Shown here one piece after another: positions 1 to 9,032 of a DNA stretch of 64,000 nucleotides. Position 1 is the first letter of the stretch, and each line of letters starts with the position of its first letter. The DNA lies in NCBI RefSeq assembly GCF_003594885.1, contig NZ_QZEZ01000003.1, positions 186,001-250,000 on the forward strand. Direction: 5' to 3'. The translations under genes and the position numbers were made by a program. Under the pieces are notes generated by a model. The model was not told the DNA's origin. It worked only from the letters and a program-made list of their open reading frames with translations, and searched no databases. The DNA is from Vallicoccus soli (GTDB lineage: Bacteria > Actinomycetota > Actinomycetes > Motilibacterales > Motilibacteraceae).

Positions 1-180
1 ACCGTCGCCGGCCCGAGCTTCACGGACGACCCCGTCGTGTGGACCGGCGAGCCGGAGACCTTCCCGGTGCCCGTGGGCCGGCTGAAGTACCTCAACCCCT
101 TCAAGCTGTCGCTGCCCCCGGCGCCGGCCGAGGAGGTCGCGCGGATCAACGCCTACATCGCCGGCTACCCCACCACCTGA
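1..180 (+). CDS. C-terminal fragment of an unknown protein (5' end outside window)
   Basis: Frame 1 is open from the first base and ends at a TGA at 178-180, giving the last 59 residues of a protein whose start lies outside the window. The fragment ends in ARINAYIAGYPTT and shows no motif I recognise. The next gene starts only 1 base after this stop (TGA-G-ATG), so the two are very probably co-transcribed and may be translationally coupled. That makes it a likely member of the protease cluster that follows. No function is assigned. Confidence 0.55.
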   Translation, partial: TVAGPSFTDDPVVWTGEPETFPVPVGRLKYLNPFKLSLPPAPAEEVARINAYIAGYPTT

Positions 181-181
181 G

Positions 182-2407
182 ATGCCCGCCCCCACCACGG
201 CGGCCGCAGCCTCGCGGGCCCTCGCCCGCGGGCTGCGGCCCCCCGCCCCCGACCGGACCGCCACCCCCGCGGCGGTCGCCGTCGCGCCCGTCCTGCGCCT
301 GAGCCCCGTCGTGCTCGCCCAGCTGGTCGTCCCCCTCGTCCCGCCGGGGGCGAGCGGCGTGGAGGAGCACCTGCCCGCGGCCGACCGCCGCGAGGGCCCG
401 CTGCTGCCGGACCGCTCCGACCCGACCCTCACCTGGTACGTCCCCTCGGCCGCCCTCGTGGTGCCCGACCCGTCGTTCTCCTTCGCCGCCCGCCGGGTCG
501 GCGCCGACCGCGACGGCGACCCGTTCCACGCGGCCCGCCTGGAGCTGGGGGTGCGGCTCGACGAGCCCCCGGAGGTGGCGCGGGCCCGGGCCGAGCGGCC
601 GGGGACGACGTACCGGGCCGTGCCCCTGCTGGACCTCGACGCCGAGCTGCACCTGCCCTGGACCGACGCCGCCGGGCAGCCGCAGGCCGTACGGGTCCCG
701 GCCGCCGTGGACCCGGCCCCTGACGGCACGCACCGCATCGTCGTCGACGGCCTCCTCGGTCCCGACGTCGTCCTCTGCTACACCCAGCTGCGCCTGCTCC
801 ACGCCGCCGAGCTCCACCTGGCCCTGCGGTACCGGGCCGTCCGCACGCGCAGCCGCCGGCCGTGGTGGCCCCGGCGGCTGCCGGTGCTCGACGAGCTCCG
901 CCCGCCACGTCCCCTGCGCCCGGTACGGGCGGTGCCACCGGGGCGACCCGTCCGCGAGCCGCTGGTCGCCGGCGCCCTCCGGCGGCCCCTCGAGGACGTG
1001 CTCGACCGGCGGCCGCGGCGCGAGCCCCTCGAGCCGCCCGAGCCCGTCGAGCCCGTCGAGCCGCCCGAGCCGGTGGAGCGGGCCGTGGTCGTCGAGGAGC
1101 ACGAGCAGCAGGTCGTCCGCCTCGCCGACGCCCTCGCCCGCGGTGACCACCCCCAGCGGTACACGCTCCAGGTCGGCGGCACCACGCGGACCATCGTCGA
1201 CGAGGCCGACCTCGCGGAGTTCCGCACGGCGCGCTCGGAGTACGTCGAGCTGGCCTCCCTGGGCGACGTCAGCGCCCGCTTCCCGTCGGTCCGGCGGGTG
1301 TACGCGGGTCGGGTCACCGGCACCGTCGTGGTCGTCCCGGCGGAGTACGCCCTCGTGCGCTCGGCCGCGGGCTGCGCGGCCCTGTGCCAGGCGCTCGTCG
1401 ACCCGCAGGCGGGCGGCGGGCAGGGCTCGCGCTTCGCCCTGGTGCTGGGCCTGGCCCCGCGCGTGGACCCGGTGGACCTGGCCGGCCTGGCCCGGGAGGT
1501 CGCCACGGCACCGGAGCTGGCCGGGCTGGTCCCGCGCCTCACGCTCCCCCGGGGGCTCGACCCGCGGCACCCGGCGACGCTCGCCACGCCGTTCGCCAGC
1601 GGTGCCACGTTCACCGAGGGGGCGGACCCCGGGACCGTGGTCCTGACCCTCGACGTCCGCGACGACGCGACACCCGCCGTCAACAAGGTCAACCTGCTGC
1701 TCGGCGCCCTCGCCGGGTCCGTGCGGAACGCGCTCACCGGCGAGCTCGCGGTCCGGGTCGACGACGTCCTCGAGGTCCCGGTGCGCACGGCGGTGACCCT
1801 CGACCTGCACGCGACGAGCGGGAGCGACGACGTCACGGTGCAGCCGGCCGACGGGGCGGGCACGGGGGTGGTGCTCGTGAACCGGACCCCGTACGACCTC
1901 GACGTCGTCCGCAGCGCCGCCGTCACCGACGCGGGCCTCGACGTCGCCCCCGTCGGGCAGCGGCTGGCCCCCGGCGCGTCCCTCGCGCTCGCGGCGCCAC
2001 CGGGCGCGCCGGTGCTGGTCTCCCGCGAGCTCGCGCTGCCCCCGGTCGTGCCCAAGACCGAGCTCGGCCGCTACGTGTCCTTCCAGGTGGAGACCGTGCA
2101 GCAGGTGCGGTACGTCCTCGGCGTCAACGCCACCGGGCTCGACCTCGCCGCGCTGGGGGTCGAGGAGCTCCGGGTGGAGGTCACCCTCGCGGACCACCCC
2201 CGCCTGGCCGTGCCGCCCCTCGTCCTGACGCCGGCCCGGCGCGCCGACAGCGTGCAGGTGCTCGTGCCGGTCGGGTCGGTGGTGCAGGGGCTCGGCGCCC
2301 ACCTGGTCCTGCGGGTCCGCACCGCGGCGGGCACCCGCGACGTGCCGCACGAGCACGACTTCTGGCAGGACCCGGTCCTGGTGCTCGAGGCGGGAGCCCT
2401 CGGCTGA
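182..2407 (+). CDS. Uncharacterised 741-residue protein heading the protease cluster
   Basis: I do not recognise this family. The ATG at 182 lies one base after the preceding stop, suggesting translational coupling. There is no clear signal peptide or membrane segment. The first ~230 residues look like a globular domain, followed by an Arg/Pro-rich and then Glu/Pro-rich linker (about residues 225-305, with repeated EPVEPPEPVE-type units). After that comes a long Val/Leu-rich, probably beta-rich region to the C-terminus. It is followed 47 bases later by a chagasin-type inhibitor on the same strand. The context suggests a job connected with the neighbouring inhibitor and proteases, for example scaffold, substrate or partner, but that is inference. 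The reading frame has the codon bias expected of a real gene here, and the long opposite-strand frame does not. Confidence 0.75.
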   Translation: MPAPTTAAAASRALARGLRPPAPDRTATPAAVAVAPVLRLSPVVLAQLVVPLVPPGASGVEEHLPAADRREGPLLPDRSDPTLTWYVPSAALVVPDPSFSFAARRVGADRDGDPFHAARLELGVRLDEPPEVARARAERPGTTYRAVPLLDLDAELHLPWTDAAGQPQAVRVPAAVDPAPDGTHRIVVDGLLGPDVVLCYTQLRLLHAAELHLALRYRAVRTRSRRPWWPRRLPVLDELRPPRPLRPVRAVPPGRPVREPLVAGALRRPLEDVLDRRPRREPLEPPEPVEPVEPPEPVERAVVVEEHEQQVVRLADALARGDHPQRYTLQVGGTTRTIVDEADLAEFRTARSEYVELASLGDVSARFPSVRRVYAGRVTGTVVVVPAEYALVRSAAGCAALCQALVDPQAGGGQGSRFALVLGLAPRVDPVDLAGLAREVATAPELAGLVPRLTLPRGLDPRHPATLATPFASGATFTEGADPGTVVLTLDVRDDATPAVNKVNLLLGALAGSVRNALTGELAVRVDDVLEVPVRTAVTLDLHATSGSDDVTVQPADGAGTGVVLVNRTPYDLDVVRSAAVTDAGLDVAPVGQRLAPGASLALAAPPGAPVLVSRELALPPVVPKTELGRYVSFQVETVQQVRYVLGVNATGLDLAALGVEELRVEVTLADHPRLAVPPLVLTPARRADSVQVLVPVGSVVQGLGAHLVLRVRTAAGTRDVPHEHDFWQDPVLVLEAGALG

Positions 2408-2454
2408 GCCTTGACGGCCTGCGCCGGCCGGGCGAGCGTCGGAGGACCCGAGGA

Positions 2455-2808
2455 GTGGAGGCCCCCGTGGAGCGCGAGGTGGAGCCGGAGGTCCACGGCG
2501 ACGCACCCGTCGACGTCGCGGTGGGCGACGTCCTGGTGGTGCGGCTCGCCGAGCAGGCGACGACGGGCTACGCCTGGCAGGCCGACGTCCCGGACGGGCT
2601 CGCGCTCGTGACCGACGCGGCGGTGCCGGGCGGGCCGGCGCCGGGGGCCGCCGGCGCGCGGCTCCTGCGCCTGCGGGCGGACCGGCCCGGCAGCTACGAG
2701 GTGGGCCTGCGCCTGCAGCGCGCGTGGGAGGCCGCGCCGCTGCAGCGGCGCGGCCTCACCGTGCGCGTCTCCGGGCGCGTCTCCCGGCGAGAGGCCTACC
2801 AGAGGTAG
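2455..2808 (+). CDS. Chagasin-like inhibitor of papain-family cysteine proteases (I42)
   Basis: This 117-residue protein matches the chagasin/I42 inhibitor layout. The first binding loop reads TTGYAW (residues 36-41; family pattern NPTTGYxW). The middle Gly-rich loop is near residues 59-68 (GGPAPGAAGA). The last loop is RAW at 89-91, where chagasins have RPW. Length is typical (about 110-120). I chose the GTG at 2455 because GGAGG at 2441-2445 lies 9 bases upstream. No signal peptide is visible, so it should act inside the cell. The gene converges with, and overlaps by 13 bp, a small gene that precedes a papain-like protease. Known chagasins are tight-binding reversible inhibitors of C1 proteases. 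The obvious inference is that this one restrains the protease encoded at 3232-4338. Confidence 0.8.
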   Translation: MEAPVEREVEPEVHGDAPVDVAVGDVLVVRLAEQATTGYAWQADVPDGLALVTDAAVPGGPAPGAAGARLLRLRADRPGSYEVGLRLQRAWEAAPLQRRGLTVRVSGRVSRREAYQR

Positions 2809-3218
2809 ATCTCGTGGATCATCCCGTCGGCGTCCTCCCGGAGGTTGACCGTCCGCCCGGTCTGGCGCGCCTGCGCGGCCAGGGTGCAGAGCGCGAGGAA
2901 AGCGCCGTCCCGCCCGTTGTAGACCTTGCGCCAGCCGACGCCCGGGATGCGCGCCCAGGCGTTGCGCGTCTCGTCGATGGACCAGAGCGCGTCGATCGTG
3001 ACGCCGTTGCGCCACGTCGCGGTCACCGCCTGGTCCTCGACCGCCGCCACCTGCGGCGGCAGCGCGGTCGGGCCGGCGAGCGGGGTCGCGGCCGCGACGC
3101 GCGCCTCGACCTCCTCGTCCGGCACCGCGGTCGGCGCGCTGGTCCCGGCGCCGTGCAGCAGCCCGGAGGCCTGGGGCGGGATGCCGGTCGGCACGCCCAC
3201 CGTGTCCGTCGTGGTCAT
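2796..3218 (-). CDS. 140-residue protein sharing a C-terminal module with the adjacent C1 protease
   Basis: Function unknown. Residues 1-75 are Ala/Pro/Thr/Val-rich and probably flexible. The last ~64 residues form a module that aligns by eye with the C-terminus of the neighbouring papain-like protease. Shared landmarks in order are LWSxD, xNxWA, GWxK, an Ala/Leu helix, GRxV, DG and a terminal Tyr-x-Trp. Downstream of the protease and on the same strand (13 bp gap), it is almost certainly in the same operon. RBS-like AGGAGAGGACC precedes the ATG at 3218. Its 3' end overlaps the convergent chagasin gene by 13 bp. It could be a decoy, a chaperone or a docking partner using the same interaction surface as the protease tail; that is inference. 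Confidence 0.75.
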   Translation of the reverse strand: MTTTDTVGVPTGIPPQASGLLHGAGTSAPTAVPDEEVEARVAAATPLAGPTALPPQVAAVEDQAVTATWRNGVTIDALWSIDETRNAWARIPGVGWRKVYNGRDGAFLALCTLAAQARQTGRTVNLREDADGMIHEIYLW

Positions 3219-3231
3219 CGGTCCTCTCCTC

Positions 3232-4338
3232 CTACCAGGCGTAGAGCTGCTTGACGGCGCCGTCGACCTCGTACATCCCCACCGGTCGGCCCAGCGCCTT
3301 GGCCGCGGCGAGCTCGCCGAGCATCGCGTGCGAGGTCACCGGCGAGGCCCCGTCGAGCTTCAGCCAGCCGCGCTGGCCCCCGTACGCCCAGGTGTTGGCG
3401 TCGGCGTCGTTCGACCAGAGCCCGATGACCTGCTGGTCCGGCAGCCAGGCCCGCAGAGCCACCCCGTGCACGGCGACCGTCTGGTACGACTCGATGCCGC
3501 ACTGGCCGTACGCGATGCGGAAGTAGCCGCCGTCGCCCCACCCGGTCCCCCAGCTGTTCCGGGCGATCCAGCAGCCCGCCGCGTCGTCGTAGCCGATGAG
3601 CACGACGCAGTGCCCGCCGGCCAGGCTGCCCGTGACGTGCCGGTAGATCCCCGAGCGGTAGCTGAAGAAGTCCTGGTAGACGTTGAAGCAGGCCGTGACG
3701 GCCCCGCGGGTGGAGATCATCTCCTTCATCCTCGCCGCGTCGCCGCTGACGACCTCGTACTGGGTCGCCCGTGCGAGGCGGTTCGGCCAGTCGGCGTTGA
3801 GCCGCGACCCGTCCTGGTCGCCCGCGGTGTAGGGGAAGTAGTCCTCGAAGGTCACGCCCTTGTCCCGCGCCGCCAGCAGGGCGCGGTCGGGCCACCACCC
3901 GTTGGCGCAGGTGCGCCCCTCCGCCCGCCCGTGCACGTAGAACAGGTGGGCCTCGCTGAGGTCGAGCGGCATCGTCGTGCGGCGGGTGAACCGGAAGACC
4001 ACCTCCATCGCCGCCGCGCTGCCGAAGGCGACGCAGGAGCCGCAGCCGCCCTGGTCCTTGACGGCGGTGTCGTAGCTGGTGCCGCCCACCGAGCGCACGT
4101 CGAAGGCGGCGGGCGCACCGACGCTGTCGGCGGTCGCGGCCAGGGCCGCGGCGGTGTCGGCCTCGGCGGTCGCCTCGAGCTCCGGGCGCGGCGGGACGCC
4201 GAGGCGCACCCTGCGCTCGGCCTCGGCCAGCGCCGTCATCGAGGTGTAGGACATGGACCAGGGCGCGCCCTGGTCCTGCAGCGCGCTCTGCAGCGCGTCG
4301 AGGTCGAGCGGTCGGGCGGCTTCGTCGGGGTCCGGCAT
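3232..4338 (-). CDS. Papain-like cysteine protease (C1A fold) with extra C-terminal module
   Basis: Encodes 368 residues. The C1 catalytic set is complete: oxyanion Gln96 and nucleophile Cys102 in KDQGGCGSCVAF, His243 in GSLAGGHCVVLIGY, and Asn261 in ARNSWGTGWGDGGYF. About 80 N-terminal residues precede the mature-like domain and could be a propeptide. The last ~63 residues are an added module ending in LYAW, which recurs in the next gene. I chose the ATG at 4338 because GGAGGGAGCG sits just upstream; the frame stays open further but without a better start. There is no signal peptide, which is unusual for an endoprotease of this family. Divergent from a subtilisin at 4684 and one gene away from a chagasin inhibitor, it looks like part of an intracellular, inhibitor-controlled proteolytic set. 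Confidence 0.9.
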   Translation of the reverse strand: MPDPDEAARPLDLDALQSALQDQGAPWSMSYTSMTALAEAERRVRLGVPPRPELEATAEADTAAALAATADSVGAPAAFDVRSVGGTSYDTAVKDQGGCGSCVAFGSAAAMEVVFRFTRRTTMPLDLSEAHLFYVHGRAEGRTCANGWWPDRALLAARDKGVTFEDYFPYTAGDQDGSRLNADWPNRLARATQYEVVSGDAARMKEMISTRGAVTACFNVYQDFFSYRSGIYRHVTGSLAGGHCVVLIGYDDAAGCWIARNSWGTGWGDGGYFRIAYGQCGIESYQTVAVHGVALRAWLPDQQVIGLWSNDADANTWAYGGQRGWLKLDGASPVTSHAMLGELAAAKALGRPVGMYEVDGAVKQLYAW

Positions 4339-4683
4339 GGTGTCGCTCCCTCCGAGCGGGCGGGTGGTCGGCTGCCGGTGCCGAGGCGCGCGCGCTGCGC
4401 GCGGGACGGCCACGGCGCGTGGAGGCGGGCACCTGGCGGCGGGTCGCGCCGCAGGCCCCGTCGCGCGGGCCCTGCCCCCGTGGTACGCCTCCGCGGCGGG
4501 CCCGTCAACGGACGGGTCCGACACGTCCCCGAACGCGTGGACCGTCGTCCCGGCGGAGCACAGAGAGCGGTTTCCGATCGGTGCATGCATCACCCTGACG
4601 GGTGAACCGCTCCGCAGTACGTTGCTCTCAGCGACGCACGGTCGACGAGCGGCCGTGCCCCCGCCACTCCGGGAGGTCCGACC
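4339..4683. other. Divergent intergenic region between cysteine protease and subtilisin
   Basis: This 345-bp non-coding stretch separates the divergent starts of the C1 protease (ATG 4338) and the S8 protease (ATG 4684) and must hold both promoters. It contains a GC-only alternating run near 4388-4403 that can form a hairpin, a CCCGT...ACGGG dyad near 4500-4515, and a striking palindrome at 4590-4605 described separately. The part nearest the subtilisin (about 4560-4640) has relatively more A/T, as expected of a promoter, but I cannot place -35/-10 boxes with confidence. I saw no small gene here. Confidence 0.6.
4590..4605. promoter_or_regulatory. Palindrome TCACCC-N4-GGGTGA upstream of subtilisin gene
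   Basis: The 16 bases read TCACCCTGACGGGTGA, with perfect 6-bp arms around a 4-bp centre, 78 bases before the subtilisin start. The same arms with a different centre occur at 49096-49111 upstream of a second subtilisin gene, and both copies are preceded by GCA. Two copies in promoter positions of the same gene class suggest a transcription-factor operator. The regulator is not identified. Confidence 0.55.
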
Positions 4684-5985
4684 ATGCCCGAGTACACCGT
4701 CCTGCGCGACCTCAGCGACGCGCCGACCGCAGGGCCCTTCGAGTCCACCGGCGCCGGCGGCCTGCGCGCCGGCCTGGCCGCCGCGGTGGCCGCCGCGGCC
4801 GACGTCCCCGCCGAGCCGCGGGTCGACCGCGAGGACCTGGCGCCGCGCGACGTCGCCCTGCTGGCGCGCGACCCGCGGGTCCTCGCGATCGCGCGTGTCA
4901 TGCCGACCAGGCTCGTCGAGCCCGTCGCCGCCGAGGACGAGGCGCCCGCCGGCGCGCAGGCGCAGACCGCGTGGGGGATCACCGCGGTGGGCGCGGACCG
5001 GTCCTCGCGCACGGGCGCCGGGGTCGTCCCCTGCGTCCTCGACACCGGCATCGACGCGGGACACGCGGCCTTCTCCGGCGTGACGCTCGTGCAGCAGGAC
5101 TTCACCGGCTCCGGCGACGGGGACCGGCAGGGGCACGGCACGCACTGCGCCGGCACGGTCTTCGGCCGCGACGTCGACGGGACCCGCATCGGGGTCGCCC
5201 GCGGCGTCGGCCAGGCGCTCATCGGCAAGGTCCTCGGCGACGACGGCAGCGGTGACTCGGACATGCTGTTCCGGGGCATGCAGTGGGCCTCGCAGAACGG
5301 GGCGCACGTGGTGTCCATGTCCCTGGGGTTCGACTTCCCGGGCCTGGTCCAGTTCCTCGTCGACCGCGGGTGGCCGCTGGACGTCGCGACGTCGGCCGCG
5401 CTCGAGGCGTACCGGGCGAACCTGCGGATGTTCGACGCGATCATGCAGCTCGTGGCGCGGCGCGAGGCCTTCGGCACCGGCACGCTCGTGGTGGCCGCGG
5501 CGGGCAACGAGAGCCGCCGCGACGAGGACCCCGACCACGAGGTCGGCGCGTCGCTGCCGGCGGCCGCGGAGGGCGTCGTCTCGGTGGGCGCCCTGGGCCA
5601 GGGCGCCGACGGGCTGGGCGTCGCACCCTTCTCCAACACGTTCCCGCTCGTCAGCGCCCCCGGGGTCGGGGTGCTGTCCGCGCGCACCGGCGGCGGGCTG
5701 CGCTCGCTCAGCGGCACGAGCATGGCGACGCCGCACGTCGCCGGGGTGGCCGCCCTGTGGTGGGAGGAGGTGCTGGCCTCGCCGGTGCCCCCCACGGTCG
5801 CCGCCGTGACCGCGAAGCTGCTCGCCCTGGCGACCACGCAGGGACTCGCGCCGGGCGCCGACCCGGCCGACCGCGGCCTCGGCCTCGTGCAGTCCCCGGT
5901 GTCCGCGGCGCTGCCCGCGCCGTCGCCGGCCACCGTGCAGCTCCCCGGGCAGAGCACCGGGGCCGCGGCCCAGCCGGTCGGCTGA
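4684..5985 (+). CDS. Subtilisin-like serine protease (S8), no signal peptide
   Basis: This 433-residue protein carries a complete S8 triad: Asp120 in VLDTGID, His151 in GHGTHCAGT and Ser346 in [12 protein letters not shown]. The oxyanion Asn275 is in AAAGNES. Residues 1-105 are an N-terminal extension that could be a short propeptide (begins [10 protein letters not shown]), but there is no hydrophobic signal sequence. The protein is therefore probably cytoplasmic, or exported by an unusual route. GGGAGG lies about 9 bases before the ATG. It is divergent from the papain-like protease, and a palindrome upstream is shared with another subtilisin locus at 49 kb. An insert of about 40 residues between the catalytic-domain strands near residues 225-262 is longer than in classical subtilisins. 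Confidence 0.92.
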   Translation: MPEYTVLRDLSDAPTAGPFESTGAGGLRAGLAAAVAAAADVPAEPRVDREDLAPRDVALLARDPRVLAIARVMPTRLVEPVAAEDEAPAGAQAQTAWGITAVGADRSSRTGAGVVPCVLDTGIDAGHAAFSGVTLVQQDFTGSGDGDRQGHGTHCAGTVFGRDVDGTRIGVARGVGQALIGKVLGDDGSGDSDMLFRGMQWASQNGAHVVSMSLGFDFPGLVQFLVDRGWPLDVATSAALEAYRANLRMFDAIMQLVARREAFGTGTLVVAAAGNESRRDEDPDHEVGASLPAAAEGVVSVGALGQGADGLGVAPFSNTFPLVSAPGVGVLSARTGGGLRSLSGTSMATPHVAGVAALWWEEVLASPVPPTVAAVTAKLLALATTQGLAPGADPADRGLGLVQSPVSAALPAPSPATVQLPGQSTGAAAQPVG

Positions 5986-5998
5986 GCACCGGGGCCGG

Positions 5999-6026
5999 CC
6001 CCCGCTCCGGTGCCCCGGGGCGGGGG
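5999..6026. terminator. Hairpin between convergent subtilisin and LAL regulator genes
   Basis: A 7-bp GC stem (CCCCCGC / GCGGGGG, 5999-6005 with 6020-6026) encloses a 14-base loop in the short gap between two convergent genes. There is no T-tract, as is common in high-GC actinobacteria. The position suggests a bidirectional terminator. Confidence 0.4.
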
Positions 6027-6027
6027 C

Positions 6028-8790
6028 TCAGCCCTGCTGGCGGGCGAGCCAGGCGCCGAGCCCCCGGCGCGACGCGACGCCCGTCTTGCGGTAGACCGCG
6101 CTGAGGTGGTGCTCCACGGTCTTGCGGCTCAGGAAGAGCGCCGCGGCCGCCTCCTGGTTCGACGCGCCCGCGGAGACCGCGAGGGCGATCTGCAGCTCCT
6201 GGGGCGTGAGGAGCCCGAGGGCACCGGTGCCCGGCGCGGCCGGGACGAGGCCGGTGGCCGCCAGTTCGGTGCGGGCGCGCTCGGCCCAGGGCCGCGCGCC
6301 CAGCGCCTCGAACAGGCCGAGGGCCTCGCCCAGCACGGCCCGCGCCTCGGCGCGCTGGCGCGCGCGCCGCCGGCGCTCGCCCTGGCACAGCAGGCTGCGC
6401 GCGCGGTCGAAGGGCGAGCCCGCGCGCTCGTGGTGCGCCAGCGCCTCCGCGAAGTGCGCCTCCGCTCCGGCACCGGCGTCGAGCAGCCCCCGGCAGCGCG
6501 CCAGCGCCCCGGCCAGCCACGCGCCGCGCTCCCCGTCGCCGCCTGCCACCCGCTCCGCGGCCCCGAGCTCGGCACGGGCGCCGTCCCGGTCGCCGGCCCG
6601 CGCGAGCGCCTCGACGAGGTCGGGGACGTACGGGACCACGGCGGCCTCCGCGAGCCCCTGGGCGTCGGCGAGCGCCCGCACCCGGCGGAGCTCCTCGACC
6701 GCCTGCGCCGTCCGGCCCGCTCCGAGGTGGAGCAGCCCGAGCGCGCTGCCGGTGTAGGTCGGCATGCAGCCGATGCCGTAGCGGTCGGCGACGTCGAGCG
6801 CGCGCTCGACGTGCTCGGTGCAGGCCCGCTCCAGGCCGAGCACCGCCTCCATGCGGGCCAGGAAGAACAGGCCGTAGCTGTTGGCCTGGCGGGTCTCGTC
6901 CGCCAGGCGCACCGACTCCTCGGCGCAGGCGTAGGCGCTGTCCCACCGCCCGGTCCGGAAGTCGAGGTCCCCGACGAGGGCGAGCGCGTACGGCAGCACG
7001 CCCAGCGCGCCCGCGGCCCGGGCCTCGCGCAGCAGGCGGTCGACGAGGGCGCGGGCCCGCTCGGGCTCCTCCAGCCACCCCCACGCCATCGCGGCCAGGA
7101 CGACCTCCTGGGCCCGGACGAGCGGGCGGGCGGCCCGCAGGGCCTCGTCGGCCTCGAGCAGCAGCGCGCGCGCCCGGTGCCGGTGCCCGCTCGTCGCCTC
7201 CGCCACCGCCAGCACGACCGTCGCGACGAGCAGCGGCGTCCCGCCCACCCCGACCGCGAGGTCGTGCGCGCGCCGGGCCGCGGCCGTCGCCTGCACGACG
7301 TCGCCGGTCATGAAGCAGGGCACGGCCGCGTCGGCGTGCATGAGCGCGGCCCGCCCCGGGTCGAGGTGCACCACGCGCTCGGCCTCGGCCTGCAGCAGCA
7401 CCTGCGCCGGCGGCGGGGCCTGGCGCCACATCTGCACGAAGCCCCGCAGGTGCTGCACCTCCGCCCGGCGCACCGGGTCGTCCGCCACGTCCGGCAGCGC
7501 CGCCGCGAGCAGCCGCCCGGCGCGCCGGACCCGCCCCGCGAGCTGCCACCACTTCGCGGCCTTGAGCAGGCGCCGGCCGCGGTCCGGGCCCGGCGGGGAC
7601 AGGCCCGCGGCGCGCTCGCTGGCGTGGGCCGCGGTGGCGTACCCACCGCGGCGGTAGGCCCGGGTGCCGGCCTGCTCGAGCGCCGCCGCGGCCTCCTCGT
7701 CGTAGCCGACGGCCGCGGTCGCCAGGTGCCAGGCCCGCAGGTCCGCGGCCTGCGCCCCGTCGCCGCGCTCGGCGAGCGCCGCGGCGAGCGCGCGGTGCGC
7801 CGCGGCCCGCTCGCCGACCGGCGCGTCGTGGTAGACGACCCCGCGCAGCAGCGGGTGGCGGAAGAGCACCCGGTCGCCGTGGACCCGCACCACCCGGCGC
7901 TCCTCCGCCGGCGACAGCGCGCCGAGGTCGAGGCCCCGCCGCGCCAGCGCCGCCGCCACGAGGCCGAGGTCGGCGTCGTCCCCGGCGGCGGCCACGAGCA
8001 GCGCCGCCCGGGTCTCCCCGGGCAGCCGGTCCACCTGCCGGCGCAGCGCCCGCTCCAGGTGGGCCCCCGGGGGCAGCGGCACGGCCGGCACGACGGCGTC
8101 CGGCTCCTCGCCCAGGAGCGCGGGGATCTCGAGCAGGCCGAGCGGGTTGCCGGCGGTGGCGTCGTAGAGCCGGTCGAACACGTCGGGGGCGAGCGTCGTC
8201 CCGGAGCGGCGGCCGAGCTCGCGCGCGGCGGCGCGCGCGAGCCCGCGCAGGACGACCTCCGGCAGGCCGGACGCGGCGAGCCCGGGGGGTGCGGGGTCGC
8301 GGGTGGCGAGCAGCACGACGACCCCCTCCGCGCCCAGGCGCCGCGCGGCGAACAGCACGGCCTCCAGCGAGGAGCTGTCCAGCCAGTGCGCGTCGTCGAC
8401 GAGCACCAGCAGCGGCTGCGCCTCCGCGGCGGCCGCGAGCAGGCTGAGCGTGGCGGCGCAGACCGTGAAGCGGTCCGCGCGGACCGGCGGCCCCACGGCG
8501 AGCGCGCCGGCCAGGGCCGCGGACTGCGGCGCCGGGAGGGCGCCGAGGTGCCCGAGCACCGGGCGCAGCAGGTCCGCCAGCCCGGCGAAGGCGATCTCGG
8601 ACTCCGACTCGAAGCCCCGCGCCTGCAGCACGAGCACGTCGCCGGCGCGCTCCACCGCCCAGCGCAGCAGGCTGCTCTTGCCGATCCCCGGGTCGCCCCG
8701 GAGCACGAGCGCGCCCGAGCGGCCGGCGCGCGCCTGGGTCAGGAGCGCGTCGACGGCCGCGCACTCGCCCTCCCGGTCGAGGAGCTCCAC
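6028..8790 (-). CDS. Large LuxR-family (LAL) ATP-binding transcriptional regulator
   Basis: About 920 residues, in the size range of LAL/MalT-like regulators. An N-terminal AAA-type ATPase shows Walker [10 protein letters not shown] (residues 32-40) and Walker [12 protein letters not shown] long Ala/Leu-rich helical region follows, probably TPR-like. The C-terminal LuxR helix-turn-helix begins [16 protein letters not shown] and includes [21 protein letters not shown] placed the start at the GTG at 8790 (VELLDREGE...), which matches the usual opening of this family (L-x-R-E-x-E). The frame is open well upstream, but that part overlaps the divergent sigma-factor gene and has no family similarity. 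The likely role is signal-dependent activation of unidentified genes; the divergent ECF sigma gene is a possible target. Confidence 0.9.
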   Translation of the reverse strand: MELLDREGECAAVDALLTQARAGRSGALVLRGDPGIGKSSLLRWAVERAGDVLVLQARGFESESEIAFAGLADLLRPVLGHLGALPAPQSAALAGALAVGPPVRADRFTVCAATLSLLAAAAEAQPLLVLVDDAHWLDSSSLEAVLFAARRLGAEGVVVLLATRDPAPPGLAASGLPEVVLRGLARAAARELGRRSGTTLAPDVFDRLYDATAGNPLGLLEIPALLGEEPDAVVPAVPLPPGAHLERALRRQVDRLPGETRAALLVAAAGDDADLGLVAAALARRGLDLGALSPAEERRVVRVHGDRVLFRHPLLRGVVYHDAPVGERAAAHRALAAALAERGDGAQAADLRAWHLATAAVGYDEEAAAALEQAGTRAYRRGGYATAAHASERAAGLSPPGPDRGRRLLKAAKWWQLAGRVRRAGRLLAAALPDVADDPVRRAEVQHLRGFVQMWRQAPPPAQVLLQAEAERVVHLDPGRAALMHADAAVPCFMTGDVVQATAAARRAHDLAVGVGGTPLLVATVVLAVAEATSGHRHRARALLLEADEALRAARPLVRAQEVVLAAMAWGWLEEPERARALVDRLLREARAAGALGVLPYALALVGDLDFRTGRWDSAYACAEESVRLADETRQANSYGLFFLARMEAVLGLERACTEHVERALDVADRYGIGCMPTYTGSALGLLHLGAGRTAQAVEELRRVRALADAQGLAEAAVVPYVPDLVEALARAGDRDGARAELGAAERVAGGDGERGAWLAGALARCRGLLDAGAGAEAHFAEALAHHERAGSPFDRARSLLCQGERRRRARQRAEARAVLGEALGLFEALGARPWAERARTELAATGLVPAAPGTGALGLLTPQELQIALAVSAGASNQEAAAALFLSRKTVEHHLSAVYRKTGVASRRGLGAWLARQQG

Positions 8791-8856
8791 CGCACCCCCA
8801 GCGCAGGACCAGGTCCGCCGGACACCGCCGAGGCTAGACGCCCCGGGCCGCGTGCG

Positions 8857-8894
8857 GCACCCGTACGGGCGACCCGGGGCGACCCCCGTACGGG
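8857..8894. promoter_or_regulatory. Two CCCGTACGGG palindromes in the LAL/sigma intergenic region
   Basis: CCCGTACGGG occurs at 8860-8869 (extended leftwards as GCACCCGTACGGG from 8857) and again at 8885-8894, centres 25 bp apart, between the divergent LAL and ECF sigma genes. The extended form recurs at 54474-54489 upstream of the SpoIIE-type phosphatase gene. CGTACG is common in coding DNA here, so only the spacing and the extended match make this notable. Confidence 0.3.
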
Positions 8895-9032
8895 CCCGTC
8901 GGCAGGGCCGACGGCGCCGGCAGGACGAGGGTGCGACCCCGATGCCCGCCCCCGGCGCCGTCCCTACGTTCGAGGTCGCCGGGACCGCGGGGGGCGCGGG
9001 GACCGGCTCCAGCGACGACCCGAGGGGGACCC

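Noticed and set aside
146-2506. Minus-strand open frame opposite the 741-residue gene
   Set aside because: Composition is Arg/Gly/Val-rich without any motif, as expected for the antisense frame of a high-GC gene; codon bias supports the plus-strand frame.
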